Shown here one piece after another: positions 49,998 to 61,478 of a stretch of 64,000 bases of DNA. How positions within the stretch are numbered: the first letter of the stretch is position 1; the number at the start of each line of letters is the position of its first letter. The notes under the pieces are model-generated. The model was not told the origin of the DNA, made no database searches, and worked only from the letters and a program-made list of their open reading frames with translations. A program made the translations under genes and the position numbers. This DNA comes from Melanocharis versteri (Eukaryota > Chordata > Aves > Passeriformes > Melanocharitidae), in the NCBI GenBank assembly GCA_013397845.1, contig VZTG01006403.1, forward strand, positions 857,443 to 921,442. The letters are read 5' to 3'.

Positions 49998-52861
49998 GTA
50001 AGCATCATCTTGGCATTACTCTTGAGTTTTTGTATTCCCTGCATCATCCTTTTGTTTTGTAGAATAGAGAAGGAGGAATATGCCCTCAAACAGTGGCATT
50101 CCCAGTAAAGCGTATCTCCCTAAACTCCTTGTCTCCTGCCCACCATTTATTTCTTTTCTGCTTAAAATGCCTACACTTCTCTTTCTAGCACATATTTATA
50201 TTTAGAGGGTGACATTTCATTGCGCCTTATATTTAATAATTTTGTCTCTAAATGGATGCAAGATAATTTGTATAGGAACACACCTGTTTCTGTGGTTTTG
50301 CTCTTTTTTTTTTTTTTTAATAAACAAATCTGGGAATCATTTTCTTTGAAAAGATTATTTTCGAGGCGTCCTCAAGATATTTCAGGCCTTAATTTTGGAA
50401 ATACCCCAGTGGACTTGCCTTCAGAATTTTTATTGCTCTCTCACCCATTTGACAGTCACTCATGTGGATAAATTTTCTGTGTTTTTCCAAGTTCCCCTGA
50501 TCTTCAAGAAAGAGGGAACAAGTAGTAGAGTAACAAGGAGTTAGTTTGTAATGTTTGCACATGAGGAGTAAATGAGGAATTTCTGGTCCCTGCTGTTTGA
50601 GAAGGAATTGTGACAATTCATTAAGCAATGAATTCTCTGATAGAAAGGTACTCTGATTAGGTTTTGCTATGGGCACAAACTTCAAGCCTCAATTTTTATT
50701 ATCTGCAACTGTTTTGATGTAATTGGTGAGAAAATACGGGGAAGATTTCTAATGACACAAACCCAAGGAAATATATCATTGAAATGAGAATATCAAGATT
50801 TCCGTTTAGTCTGAAATGCCACCCAAAGATGCTTTTCCAAAGACTTTCTGGTTCTCTCTTGGAAACCTTACAAGCTTTTGTTTCCCCTGGGGACTTCTAG
50901 AATTTCCCTGTTTAGACTGGAGGGTCTCTGAAACGGAGGCTGTTTTGATAAACTGTGTGTACAGCACCTTACACAATGGACCTCTGATCACAGCCTGCAT
51001 CTCCACGTTATGGCAATGCAAATAAATATATGAACAACTGTCCCTTGAACAGGAAGGAAAATAAAAATCGGATTCCCCAGAGAGTTGACTCATATATGGT
51101 AACCAGTCTCCTGTCATAATAATGTTGTATTTGTTGAAATCCAAGATTTAGTAGATGTTCAGCTTTCTTGGCATGGCAGAAGTACTCTCCCATTTTGTCC
51201 TATATCCTTGTGCAGAAGTTTTTGCTTGTTTGCTTTTTATCCTGTTTTGCCTGACACTAGGGGAGACTTTGTTTTACTGACATTTGTAGCCATCACTTTG
51301 ATCTGCAGCAGGAAAGCTCAAGATCAGCTTCTCTGCCCATAGGGAAACCGATGAGATCAGAATATGCCAGTTTTAAAAACCTCACTAGATTGGCTCTAGA
51401 GCAAATAGTTCTCGTCCCTTAGTTAATTGCAAATTACATCCTTATTTTTAACAAAAATGCTATGTTTTCCATAGAAGATTATTCATTTGTGAAGGCTGGA
51501 GGCTGATTTCTATTTATTCCTGACCCACATGAGGCTCTTTGTTCCTTGTAAATAAAAGAAATATTGTAGTTTCTGAAGTCTCATCTGCTGCAGGTTTTTG
51601 TGCTTGCTTGTTTTCTAATGTTCCTCAATCATAGTGTTTGTTGGCAAAATTGTCACTCTTGGCAAGTACTTCCAAAAATGTGTTGTTATAGACCAGGGTA
51701 GTGTAATATCAGATTGGTGTGGGTAAAAAAGGTTTCCCTTTGTTTCAGCAAGCGCTGTGCAACTGCATCAGTGATCATGACTAAGCTGATTTCAGACGAG
51801 CTTCCCTCTTTCCTAACAAGGGAGGAAGTGGGATTTATTCAAGGGCATTCTGGAGAATCAATGAGAGGAACACCAGAGGAGCAGACAAAGGCCATGCCAA
51901 TTCTATCGGTGTCTCCTGCCAAAGCACTTGTGGTGACTGGGAAGAGAAGCGCTGGCAACGGTGCTTTGCCCTCAGTGTTCAGTCTTTGGAGCAAGGCGTG
52001 CTCCATCTCCTGCTCCGGGGTTTTGCAGTCACAGAAGGGCTCAAGTAAGGGTGTTTCTGTTACTTATTGAGTCTTCTGGTGGGTAAAAAAAGCCTGGATG
52101 TAAGTCCAGATGTGCTAAACCACCAGGCTCTTCGGTGGTAGCTGCAAGCAACTGGATATTGCAGCACACCTTAAGAAAAAGATGACTGTGTGGCTCGTTG
52201 TAAAAACTGAATGTGCAAAACAGAGTGTGGTGGCTCAGCCATATCCCCAGTGCACCCATCTGTGCTCAGTTGGACCTGCAAGGCATTTCCCTGTTTCTAC
52301 TTGTTTGCACTAGAAATGGGGAGAAAAGTGTCTCCACATTCCTCCCCCGCTACCCTGTGACTGTTCAAGGCAGCTTGGAGTTTCACATGATAGACACAAA
52401 TGGCTGGGGAAGGATCCTCCTCTGTGCCAGCTTTCCTTTTCCAGATATTTCCTCCTTGCCTCTCTGTGTGAAATGAGCAGTTTGCAGGAGTACAGAAAAT
52501 TCTAGGGGCTATAAGGACTTAGCAGGTGCTGAGAAGGGTTTTACAGAAATACTTATTTAAAGTTGAAAACAAATTTTCTTTGACCTTTTTCATGCCCTGT
52601 TTGCGCTTGTTTGCCAGTGGTGTTCATGTTGGTGCAATTTGGGGCTGGGGGGTATAGGAGTGGTCATAGAATAATAATTAAATTGGAGTATTTGCAGCAA
52701 GGCTTTTCATTAGCACCAGAGAAGTGACTGACTATAAGAGAGAACCTTAAGGCATCATGAAAGCAAAACAAAACGGTTATGTCCAGTCAGAACAACTCCA
52801 GTTGTGAATTTAGCTTTTAACAATCCTTACAAAGTGTTCAGTCATTATTAACAAAATGATG

Positions 52862-52877
52862 TAATAATAATAATAAT
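52862..52877 (+). repeat. (TAA)n short microsatellite
   Basis: Five TAA/AAT units run into TTTTG. A similar shorter AATAATAATAATAG run is present near 37170-37183. Confidence 0.9.
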
Positions 52878-53609
52878 TTTGCTTGAATAAATATGAGAAC
52901 TCTGGAGCAGGTGGCTGCCAACAGTAATATCTTCTCTTTCATATTGTTCTTTCATCAAATGTTATCATATTGTGTATTAGCTGGTTACCGAGACAATCTG
53001 TGATTATAAACAAAAGAGTTTCTTTATCCCACCATAGGAAAAAAAAGGAAGTTTTCCGTAATTCTCTTCACAGTTTATGGACTATATAGTGTGAAGTGGT
53101 TGAAGCCCTCTGAGATGGTACCTTTCAGTCTTCTTTCCCCCAAAGCATGTGCCAAACCTTTAGATTTTTGTTGTGCTGGGAAACTACAGAACATACCCAC
53201 GTGAGTTGTTCAGAAGAAGAAATACGTCACTTTTCTTTGAAAGAACATTGTATTTGCTGGCAAACTTTGTCTTGAACAAACATTGTGAAACTTTGGTTTG
53301 GGCAGCCATTCAAGAATACCCCAAAACTCTGTTCACTGCAAAAGATGCCTGTATTTGTGCAGCAGTTTCTAGACCAACACAGTCTCTCTCGAGAATGAGG
53401 GTATTTATGAAGGTAGCTTTAAAAAATCTATCTCAAAACTCTAACTGTTCTAATTCTAAAATCCAGAAAACAAATAAGCCAGCTGTTAAGGAGTACGCCT
53501 GGCAGGTACCAGCGAGTTAGATGGTAGCGTGACTTTCACATGAACTTCCTGTAGATAATTCAGCCTTACAGCAAATCCTATAATTCTCTCCTCTTATCCA
53601 TCTCAAATA

Positions 53610-53624
53610 TTGCAATTATTGCAA
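53610..53624. repeat. Inverted repeat of TTGCAAT
   Basis: TTGCAAT-T-ATTGCAA is a perfect inverted repeat about one base. TTGCAA-type palindromes resemble C/EBP half sites; this is inference from the motif only. Surrounding DNA (53560-53720) is AT-rich with TAATCATG and TTATCAG. Confidence 0.8.
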
Positions 53625-56600
53625 ATATGACTTGGGCATTTCATGAGGCATTAATCATGTTTATCAGATATTTGGCTTCAGAAATTATTTTGTAATGCTG
53701 TTTACTTTGTTACTCAGAGATGAGTTATTACGGAACAGTAGTGTTGGCCATGGGAAAAGGCTGAAAGGAGGTGAAAGGCTTTATCCTTTGCATTAAGAAG
53801 CAATTGTAGAATGATTATGTGGGTAGGTGTGCACTTTCAAAGGCAGCTATGCCTATTCCTTGCCATCAGACAGTGAATAACGGTTCCATGTTTTGTTGCT
53901 ACATTTGGTTTTCCATCCAATTCTGCTTTCCACCAAAGTCAGGACACGTGCAAGGTGTAACTTCATTGGGAAAAGTAGCACCCATTGTCCATCAGGCGAA
54001 CTAGAAAAAAAGTAATACAACTTATAACTTGGACTCTTGCATCCTGTGGTGTGTGCACATGCTGCTTATAAAAGATGCTGAATCCAAATCCTGGTCTTGA
54101 CTGGAGGCAGATGCAGTAAAAATCCCAATTGTTCAAATCCCAGCCAGGGTGTGTGCCCTGCTTGCAGCTGCAAGGTTGCTTAATTGAATTTAATGAGGTT
54201 GTCCATGTGCAAGACAGTTTGCGGGTCGTTGCCAGAAGCTCTGATGAGCTCTCCTGAAATTCTGCTCCATAGGGCTGGCTTTCTGTAACCAGCAGTGGGG
54301 TCAGGCTACTATAGAGCTTCTGTGTAGAATGATGTCACAAAACATTGTTTTCCCAGGGGAAAACCAACCTAACTCCCTGCTCTTGAAACAAACTATTTAG
54401 CCAATTTGGAAGAGCTGTCCAGACTTCTCCCCAGATACCCAGATTTAAACTTGCATTTCAACATGTAACGCAGAGTTAATATCTCCTGCAGCGTGTGGGT
54501 GGAGTGTCCTCTGATTTTTGCTGTAATTGAGTAGATGGGCATATTGCAGCCCAGTTGTTGTTTAGCATTACTTTTTACGTGGCATTTATGGCTGAGATGT
54601 CCAGCAGTGAATTGACCTCAAGGAGAGTGTGGTTTGTCCTCCACAGCCACGTAAATCCTCCAGCTGTGTATGGAAGCCATGAACTAGACAGTGAAGCAGA
54701 ATCAGCTTCTTCTTCAGCCTGCACTGCTTCCCTGCCCCTGCCCTGCTCTGGCTGAGTCTCTGAAAAATTAATTCCCCAGCAATTCCCCCTCAGATGAAAC
54801 TGGTACTAAAACATGTTAAAAATAAAAGGAGCCATTGTTCCAATCCTCTGGAGATTAGTTATTAACCTATGTGATAGATACAGGCTAGAAAACACGAGTG
54901 TTTTAAAGTCGATGTGTAGTTAAACTGTGAATATTAAATGAGGTGGTTTGGTTTTGCCTTTTTTTTTAAATCAATTTTATCTAATCTTATTTCGGAGTAC
55001 AAGAGCAGCCACAGGGAAATGAGAAGCATATGATGTGCAGTCCTGAATATTTTGTCACCTTAAAATAGAGATGGCTGGTTTGCACAGAATTTTTTGGTTT
55101 TAGATTCAGGTTTCTTCAAACAAAGGAATTCTTATTTTTGCACTTCCCTTCCTTTCTTGGTTTGTTGTTAAAATAAAGTAAAATACATATAAACAGCTTT
55201 TTCGCTGCTCTAACAGTTCTGTATTGTTAAGAAAATGAGACCAACCTTGATGAATGGGCTTGGGAAATTGACAGACAGGGAGAAGCAAAGGCTGGTTTTG
55301 CTTGTGGGACATGAGCTGGCCCTGCAAATCTGAGACAAACTTGCACTGCTTTTCTTACAGTGAGCCTTGTAAAGCATGGCTCATTCTTATAAAAAAATTC
55401 TTGCTCAAGGTTCATGGAAGTTAAAATAAGAAGAGAAGGTTCTTTACTTTAAAAAGTGTTACATTAAAGTGTGAAACATCTGCAGTATCAAGAAGGCTCC
55501 TTCAGAATGATGGAATGGGGTCTGGCCTGGGGGAAATTCTCCTGTATCTCATCTTTGGGACTGTCTTCACTTACTTAAGCTTGGGAGTGTCTTTCAGGAT
55601 AATTCCAATCACATGAGAACTACTGGATAATAACTATGATTTTAGTGTATTGGCTGCATTAGTCTCTGTTACAGGGGACCATGAGACTTAGTTAACAGCC
55701 AGTAATACTTTCATGTAAGAAATGGCATAGTTCTCATGTCTGTGAGTGCCTAGTGTCCAGCATTTGGGGATGATGAAGTAATTTCTGCCTCTGAGAAGAG
55801 ATAAATTAATACCAAGCCCAGAGGGGAAAAAAGCATTCCAGAACTTGACTATGCGGGGTAGTTGCAGAAAAAGAGTGAAAAAGCATATCTACAAATAGGA
55901 GGGTTTCTAAAGGAAGACCTGGTTGTGCTAGAAACCTGCATATTGGAGAAAAGTAGATCACACAGAAAAAAGTTCAAAGAAGCAGATATGGAAATGGAGC
56001 ATATGGATTCTGCCAGTAAAATGGAAACAACAAAGTTTCCCTTGGCATTGATGTATATATTAAAATATTTAGGACTATGACAAAGTCTGTTAAAAAAGGT
56101 GATAAAGGTGGTGTTTGCTTGTTTATAAGAGGAGAGTGAAAGGCCGGAAGAAAGCAGAGAGAAAACGAGTAGGTGTGCTGGTGCCTCTCATTAGTAGATC
56201 AATGGAGTTTTTCATTCTCTTTCTTGCTGCTCCTCCATTTCCAAATCATGTTGCATTTCTAGATTGTTTGCGTCCTTTGGCTTCTTCTTACTACATGTCT
56301 TGCTAGCCTATCAAATATTTTTATGAATTCTCAATGCAGTGTTGCTGAAATTTCAATCCCCTGAGAAGCTTATGCCAGTGATGATCACAAGCCAATTATC
56401 AAAACTAGAACCTTGCAAGACAGGTAATCATTCCAGGGGCAGCCTAAAAAAATATAAAATCCTGATTTAAATTTATCGTCACTGCCCTACAGTACATAGC
56501 CAATAAAGGGCTTCATACCTGTAGATTTCATTGGTAGTGTGATGTCTAAACAGAATTCAGGATCCTATTTACCTGTATCACAGGGTTCATGACTTTGTGA

Positions 56601-57690
56601 TGATTAGTGTTGTAATCATTATGCTTATTTTATCAGTGAAATTGGAATTACTGATAAATATTTCCATAAAACATTTTTTCTTTTGAAGTTTTCTGATTGG
56701 AAAGTTGAAATTGGATATGTAAAATGGAACAAACATAGATTGTTATAACAAAAATGGACATCCATTTAAGCCAGTTTTGGTGAGGTTTTTTGTTCAATAT
56801 TCAAGCTGGAAACTTCTACACTTTCCATCTGGCTTCCTTCAACAGTTATGCGTTGTAGGAATCGAGTATTGTGACAGCTGGAATTCTATGAAACTCCTAT
56901 CCATTCCCAACTGGAAGAATAGTATCAGGTATTTCATAAAGCTTGAAAGGGTGATGTTTCCTTACAACAGCAGAATATAAGGGAGAGAACCAAAAGAGGA
57001 AAAATAAAGGAAATTTCTTCCCCCTCTTTGATGGAAAGTTCCACAAGTTGGTCTCTAGAAGAAGCAGAGCACAGGTAAACTTGCCAGATTCTTATGTCAT
57101 CTTGGAACATTTCTTGTTCCCATTCTCTGCTTTCAGAATTTGATATTGTTCAGACCCACTATTCTCAAATGAACAGAAACATTATTTTAATGTATGTTTA
57201 TTATGAACTGTGATTTTTTTTTTTTATTTTTGCTGTTTCTTGCCTTTTTAATTAATTGTTCCTCAGTGATCTGATCCTCCCTGCTCAAAAATGTTTGGTG
57301 TTGGGGCACTCAAGTGGTTATAGAGGAGCAGCACTTGCCAGGAAGAGTCAGGTATTGCCCAAAGGTGGTAGCACTAATTCAGAAAGTGTCTCTCCCTTGT
57401 GAGTCAGGATTCAAAAAGTCATTTGGATGAAAAAGAAGTCTCAATGTTTGAATGCAGCTAGATACAACTAACATTGTGCCCTGGAGGTGCAAGTGACTAA
57501 TCTCTGTTTCAAAGGACTCCAGACATCTTGCATGGTGTGAAGATGAAATAGGCATTACAGCACTAACAAGTGGGGTTGACATAGATGATTACCACAAAAA
57601 GGCACATGAAAGTTACTGCTTCTCTTCCTCCTCCCTCCAGCCTCCTCCTGCACTGCAAATAGCACATGAAGGTCACCTGCAGAACATTGT

Positions 57691-57748
57691 GGCTGGGTTT
57701 GGGTTGGTTTTTGTTTGGTTGGTTTTTATTTGTTTATTTGTTTTTCTG
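57691..57748 (+). repeat. G/T-rich low-complexity tract
   Basis: GGCTGGGTTTGGGTTGG, then TTTTTGTTTGGTTGG, then TTTTTATTTGTTTATTTG. A short open frame translates it as aromatic and valine-rich sequence; this reflects composition, not a protein. Confidence 0.86.
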
Positions 57749-57977
57749 GATAGAAAAAGTAAACAAGGAAGGAACATTGAGGGCAAAGGAGTTGAAATTT
57801 TTGGTTTCTGCCTGTTGCTGCTTTTGGTTTTCAAATCCCACTGGCAAAATTCTGAGGTCTGGCTCCTACTTCTAAGCTCATGGTGAGCCCAAGTGTCCTT
57901 TCCAATATATTCTACTTAGTAAAAGCTAAATGTCAAAGAACAAAGCAGTAGTGGAACTATTGGTTCCTATTAATTAA

Positions 57978-57994
57978 TTTTTTTTTTTTTTTTT
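57978..57994 (+). repeat. T homopolymer (17)
   Basis: Seventeen T after TAATTAA, one of the longest homopolymers in the window. Others of 12 to 15 T lie at 22443-22455, 45846-45857, 46415-46428, 50304-50318 and 57214-57225. None is preceded by a recognisable SINE or processed gene copy. Confidence 0.95.
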
Positions 57995-58114
57995 AGTGTA
58001 GAGTGGCCACTGCTAGCCACTGTTAGTTTTTTGCTTAATGTTTCTGGTCATTTGTTGAGATCCATCTTGGTAGGTTACTTGAATTGTCTTACCCTGATTG
58101 CAGGTTAATTATGA

Positions 58115-58195
58115 CTGGGGGTTATGGAATCAGTTGCCCAACAAAACTTCAAATGTGCAGTCACTGCTGACGTTTAAAAGCAGATTGAATAAATT
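58115..58195 (+). mobile_element. Possible old CR1-like LINE relic
   Basis: GGGGTTATGGAATCAGTTGC, then GTGCAGTCACTGCTGACG and TTTAAAAGCAGATTGAATAA follow the order of a conserved CR1/L3 stretch (a ...TTGTGGAATCTCCATCACTG... block, then TTTAAAA, then a GATTGGA/GATTGAA block). Only about 80 bp align by eye and the family is uncertain; an L2-type element is an alternative. Confidence 0.4.
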
Positions 58196-60989
58196 AAAAT
58201 GCCTTCTCCAGCTATTAACTGAATTCTGTCCTTAATTACTGAAATATTATTATTAAACTATTTGCCAAAACTTAAGGAAGATCTTGCTCTCCAGAAGAGT
58301 TTTACTAAGAAGTGCCCACCCAGAGAGCCAGATACAGAGGGAGGGCTGATGGATTGGACTGGAGTAAGGATATTTTGCAGCCCTTGTTACCACCACACTG
58401 CATGCTTGCTCAGCCCACGTACACATAAATACAGGACAGCTTAATATCGTTCTGTACTGGCCAGAGCTAGCAGGACCACTGTGAATGTGGCCAGAATATT
58501 TGGCACATTAGATGAATGTTCATTATGCAGCTGTGATTGACAAAGCCCGGAGAATTTCCACTGAAACCCACACGATAAAAGATGAAGATGTGCTTGGCTC
58601 TTTGGAGTGGTCCACAGAGGCAAGCAAATATTTCCAAAGGAAGTCCTATGGACTGCTTTTGGTCATCATTCCTAATCCTCTGCAAAAACACCACGCTTTC
58701 CTCGAGGAATTGGCATTTGTTGGCTTTCTACATGTGGATGCATGGGTTGGAGATGGGCACTCTTCTAGGCAAAGCATGGTTAGTTGTGTGGTGGTTTCCC
58801 TGGCCTGCAAACCGTTCTTTTCCTGTAGGATATATGTAAACAGGTTGTGTCCTACTGTCAAAATGCAACAGCTTCCCTGAGTAGCAAAGGCCCCCTTGCT
58901 TGTTTACAGCAGCCAGCATCCATGCTGCCGAGGGGAGGGATGCACAGCTGTGAGCTGGACCTGCATCATGTCCTTTGGAACATTTATGTTGTTCTGGGCT
59001 GCTAAAGAGCCGGCTGTAGCAATTTTTTCTTTCTAAAATATCTGCCTGGCTTGTATATTTATGCTGTCCTTTGAGCTTAAAACGTGTTCTCAGACTTGTA
59101 GGCCTTCCAACACACAATCTCAAGGGCAGGGTTTCATAACTGTCAGCCTTCGCAAGACACAGTAAACTCAACCAAGTCCACATGGTGGATTTGCACAAGG
59201 TGAATACGAAACCAACATTGACCCAGGCTATGTATAATCTTTTCTACTGTGTGATCTTTGCAGTATGTATCGAATACAGATGGAGAGTGGTTTCCTACTC
59301 CTGCTGTTAAAGGGATAAAAACTCATGGGTATCAGCATATATGGTAGAGTCAGCATGAAGCACACTGGAAAATGGAAGGTCCGTGTCTGATTTCCATTTC
59401 TGTGTGATTCTCTGTTCTGTACTAACAAAAGGCACCACAAGCATGATGCCCAAAACTCCTAATATTTGGGTCTAGTAAAACAGCACAAGAAGCAGCAGCC
59501 AGCACAGGGTTAGCTAAAAATTATGGAAGATGTGAAGAATGGGAGAAGCTTGTTGTAGCACTGCTAAAGGAGCTTCTTCAAGTGGAGGAAAAAAAATACC
59601 CAGCGCTGTTCAGAAAAGGCTGCAAATAGTTAGTAGAAAGAAATAAAAACCCCAAGAGTTGCAGATTAATAATTCCTGATTCAATCAAGTGCATTAGTCT
59701 GGCTCACCACTTTTAAGGAGTCACTATTTATTTAAGGACCCATAATTTTAGATACCCATAATTCAAACGTTTCTGTGTCTGTATTGAGGGGAATGCATGT
59801 GAGATGCTGCTCCCTAGGAGCTGAAGACAAAAACAGATTAAAGTTGCCAACTACGAGTGGCAGAAGTGGTTCAGGGCTGTGTTTTTGGCTCCTGAAGAGG
59901 ATTACAATTCCATCACTTGATTCTGGTAAAGGTAAAATGTCCCAATCCAGACTGGTGTTGGTCTTCTTCGGCTATATGTTCCTTAACGTGATATAAACCC
60001 CTCCACTACAGTTTAACCTAAACTCCTGGATCAAAGACACTTGCAAGCTGTTCTTCCACTGTACTCAGTGATGCTGAAGACTGACTTCGTGTCTGCCCAG
60101 GAAAGCTTTTGCATTTCTACCTTCAGTCCATCAGGCCTCTAAATTTAGTAAGAGAGGTAGTCCCAAACTATCAGAGATAATTGAAAAGCATTCAAAAGCA
60201 ATGGTCAGTGTCTAATTTTAGTGAATTCCTGACCTGGAGTTTTTGCTGAGGACATCACTTTATAGCCAGCTATCATGAGGTGAAGCACCTGGTTCATGTA
60301 ATTTAATAGTTTTGACCATGCAATCCAATCCTTTCTGCTTTTTATCAGAAAATGGTCTGAAATAGCCACAAAAAATGTAATTAATTAACATTTTAACATT
60401 CAAAGGATGTTGAGTTGTCAGTCTTCAGAACAGTATCCTGCTAATGAATAGGGTTGGTACTATGGGCAGTTGGTACTGTCCAACCACAATTTCAAGAAAT
60501 CTTGGTACTCCAGGGTTCATAAATAACCAGAATTGTTAATTTTTTAAAATGGTAAAGAGCATGGAAAGGAAAGAACAAACAAAAATAAAAGGTCTATCTA
60601 GGAATTCAGGTCAGAGAACAGTACTTACTAGGCCAAAGTCTAGGAAGGAGCAAGAGACTGAAAGGAATTAAAGGGTATGAGAGAAAGGACTGCAAAAGAA
60701 AAAGGCTGAAATGGAAAAACAATGAGAAGGCTATTGGTACCCAGAAGTTCTTTTGTAGTTCTGACTTTTGAAAAAGTATATCTGGTGCTGACCATCTACT
60801 AGATTTTTTGATGCATCCATTTTCTGAGAGAAGTGTTTTATTCTATGTGCAGTCCTACTGATGCCAAGATGATTTTTGCCTTTTCGTTTATATACCTTTT
60901 ACATAGTTTTATGTATCCACAAGTATTAGCATGCATTCTTGTAATTCTTTAAGTCTGATAACTTAGCACAGTCCTAATGTTCTGTAGAG

Positions 60990-61037
60990 CCAAGAGACCA
61001 AACATCCCAAAAGCTGCATGCCCAAGAGACCAAACAT
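60990..61037 (+). repeat. 16-bp direct repeat, 32-bp period
   Basis: CCAAGAGACCAAACAT occurs at 60990-61005 and again at 61022-61037 without mismatch. A related AGAGCCAAGG follows at about 61051-61060. The unit does not look like simple sequence, so a small local duplication or part of a repeat promoter is possible. Confidence 0.9.
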
Positions 61038-61202
61038 TTTACTATCTTGGAGAGCCAAGGTCCCCTTCTAGAGCATATTCTGTGAACGAGAGATTTGGCC
61101 CATCCAAGGAGAAATTCCATAGATGGAAAGAGTATCACACCACTTACCCAAGCCCCCTTATTGAACACCCTTGTTAGATATGCTAATCTGTAAGATCTAT
61201 AA

Positions 61203-61478
61203 ATTGCATACACGATTTACCGTGGGTTGAGCATTGCAACGCGTTCCACCTTGACAAAGTGGTGCACCAATAAGGGTCCTATTAAAAATACCGAAATAAA
61301 ACCCCCTATCCCTTTAACAGTGTCTGGCTTTCGTTTTCTGAGACCAGGAAAAGGCATCCTACTAGCAATTGTTTCTGGCATGCTTGGCTCACCTTTCCTT
61401 TGCACTTTGGTTGGAATTATTAGCTACCCCTATGCCACTGAGAGTAAGTTCAGTACACCAGTAATAAAGTCTTAACAC
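61203..61478 (+). other. Unrecognised open frame with hydrophobic segment
   Basis: A stop-to-stop open frame of about 91 codons with no in-frame ATG near its start. Its middle contains a hydrophobic stretch (GILLAIVSGMLGSPFLC and following, about residues 57-80 of the open frame) long enough to span a membrane, preceded by a basic, proline-rich part and followed by a short hydrophilic tail. The DNA before it has a 16-bp direct repeat, TATAAAT at 61198-61204 and AATAAA near 61295, so a decayed LTR element is one possibility. There is no visible primer-binding site, polypurine tract or flanking long repeat, and I cannot match the peptide to any family. It may well be a chance frame. Confidence 0.15.

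Larger units (their letters stand above)
47413..58114. other. Non-coding, AT-rich sequence
   Basis: No gene recognised. Includes the 48.6 kb A/C tract, a 15-T run at 50304, the TAA repeat at 52.86 kb, the TTGCAAT inverted repeat at 53.6 kb, T runs at 57.2 and 57.98 kb and the G/T tract at 57.7 kb. Open frames (51714-52070 and 53173-53520 on +) lack recognisable domains. Confidence 0.78.

Noticed and set aside
52664..52690. TCATAGAATAATAATTAAATT, possible CR1 tail
   Set aside because: Only the first ten bases match the tail octamer and there is no GTTGGAA block after it.
57666..57886. Hydrophobic frames that look like membrane proteins
   Set aside because: The valine, phenylalanine and leucine content comes from translating the G/T low-complexity tract.
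58728..59198. Minus-strand frame with a signal-peptide-like start (ATG at 59183, A at -3)
   Set aside because: The leucine-rich start is short, the rest has no family features, no promoter or polyadenylation arrangement is visible, and its length is within chance expectation.
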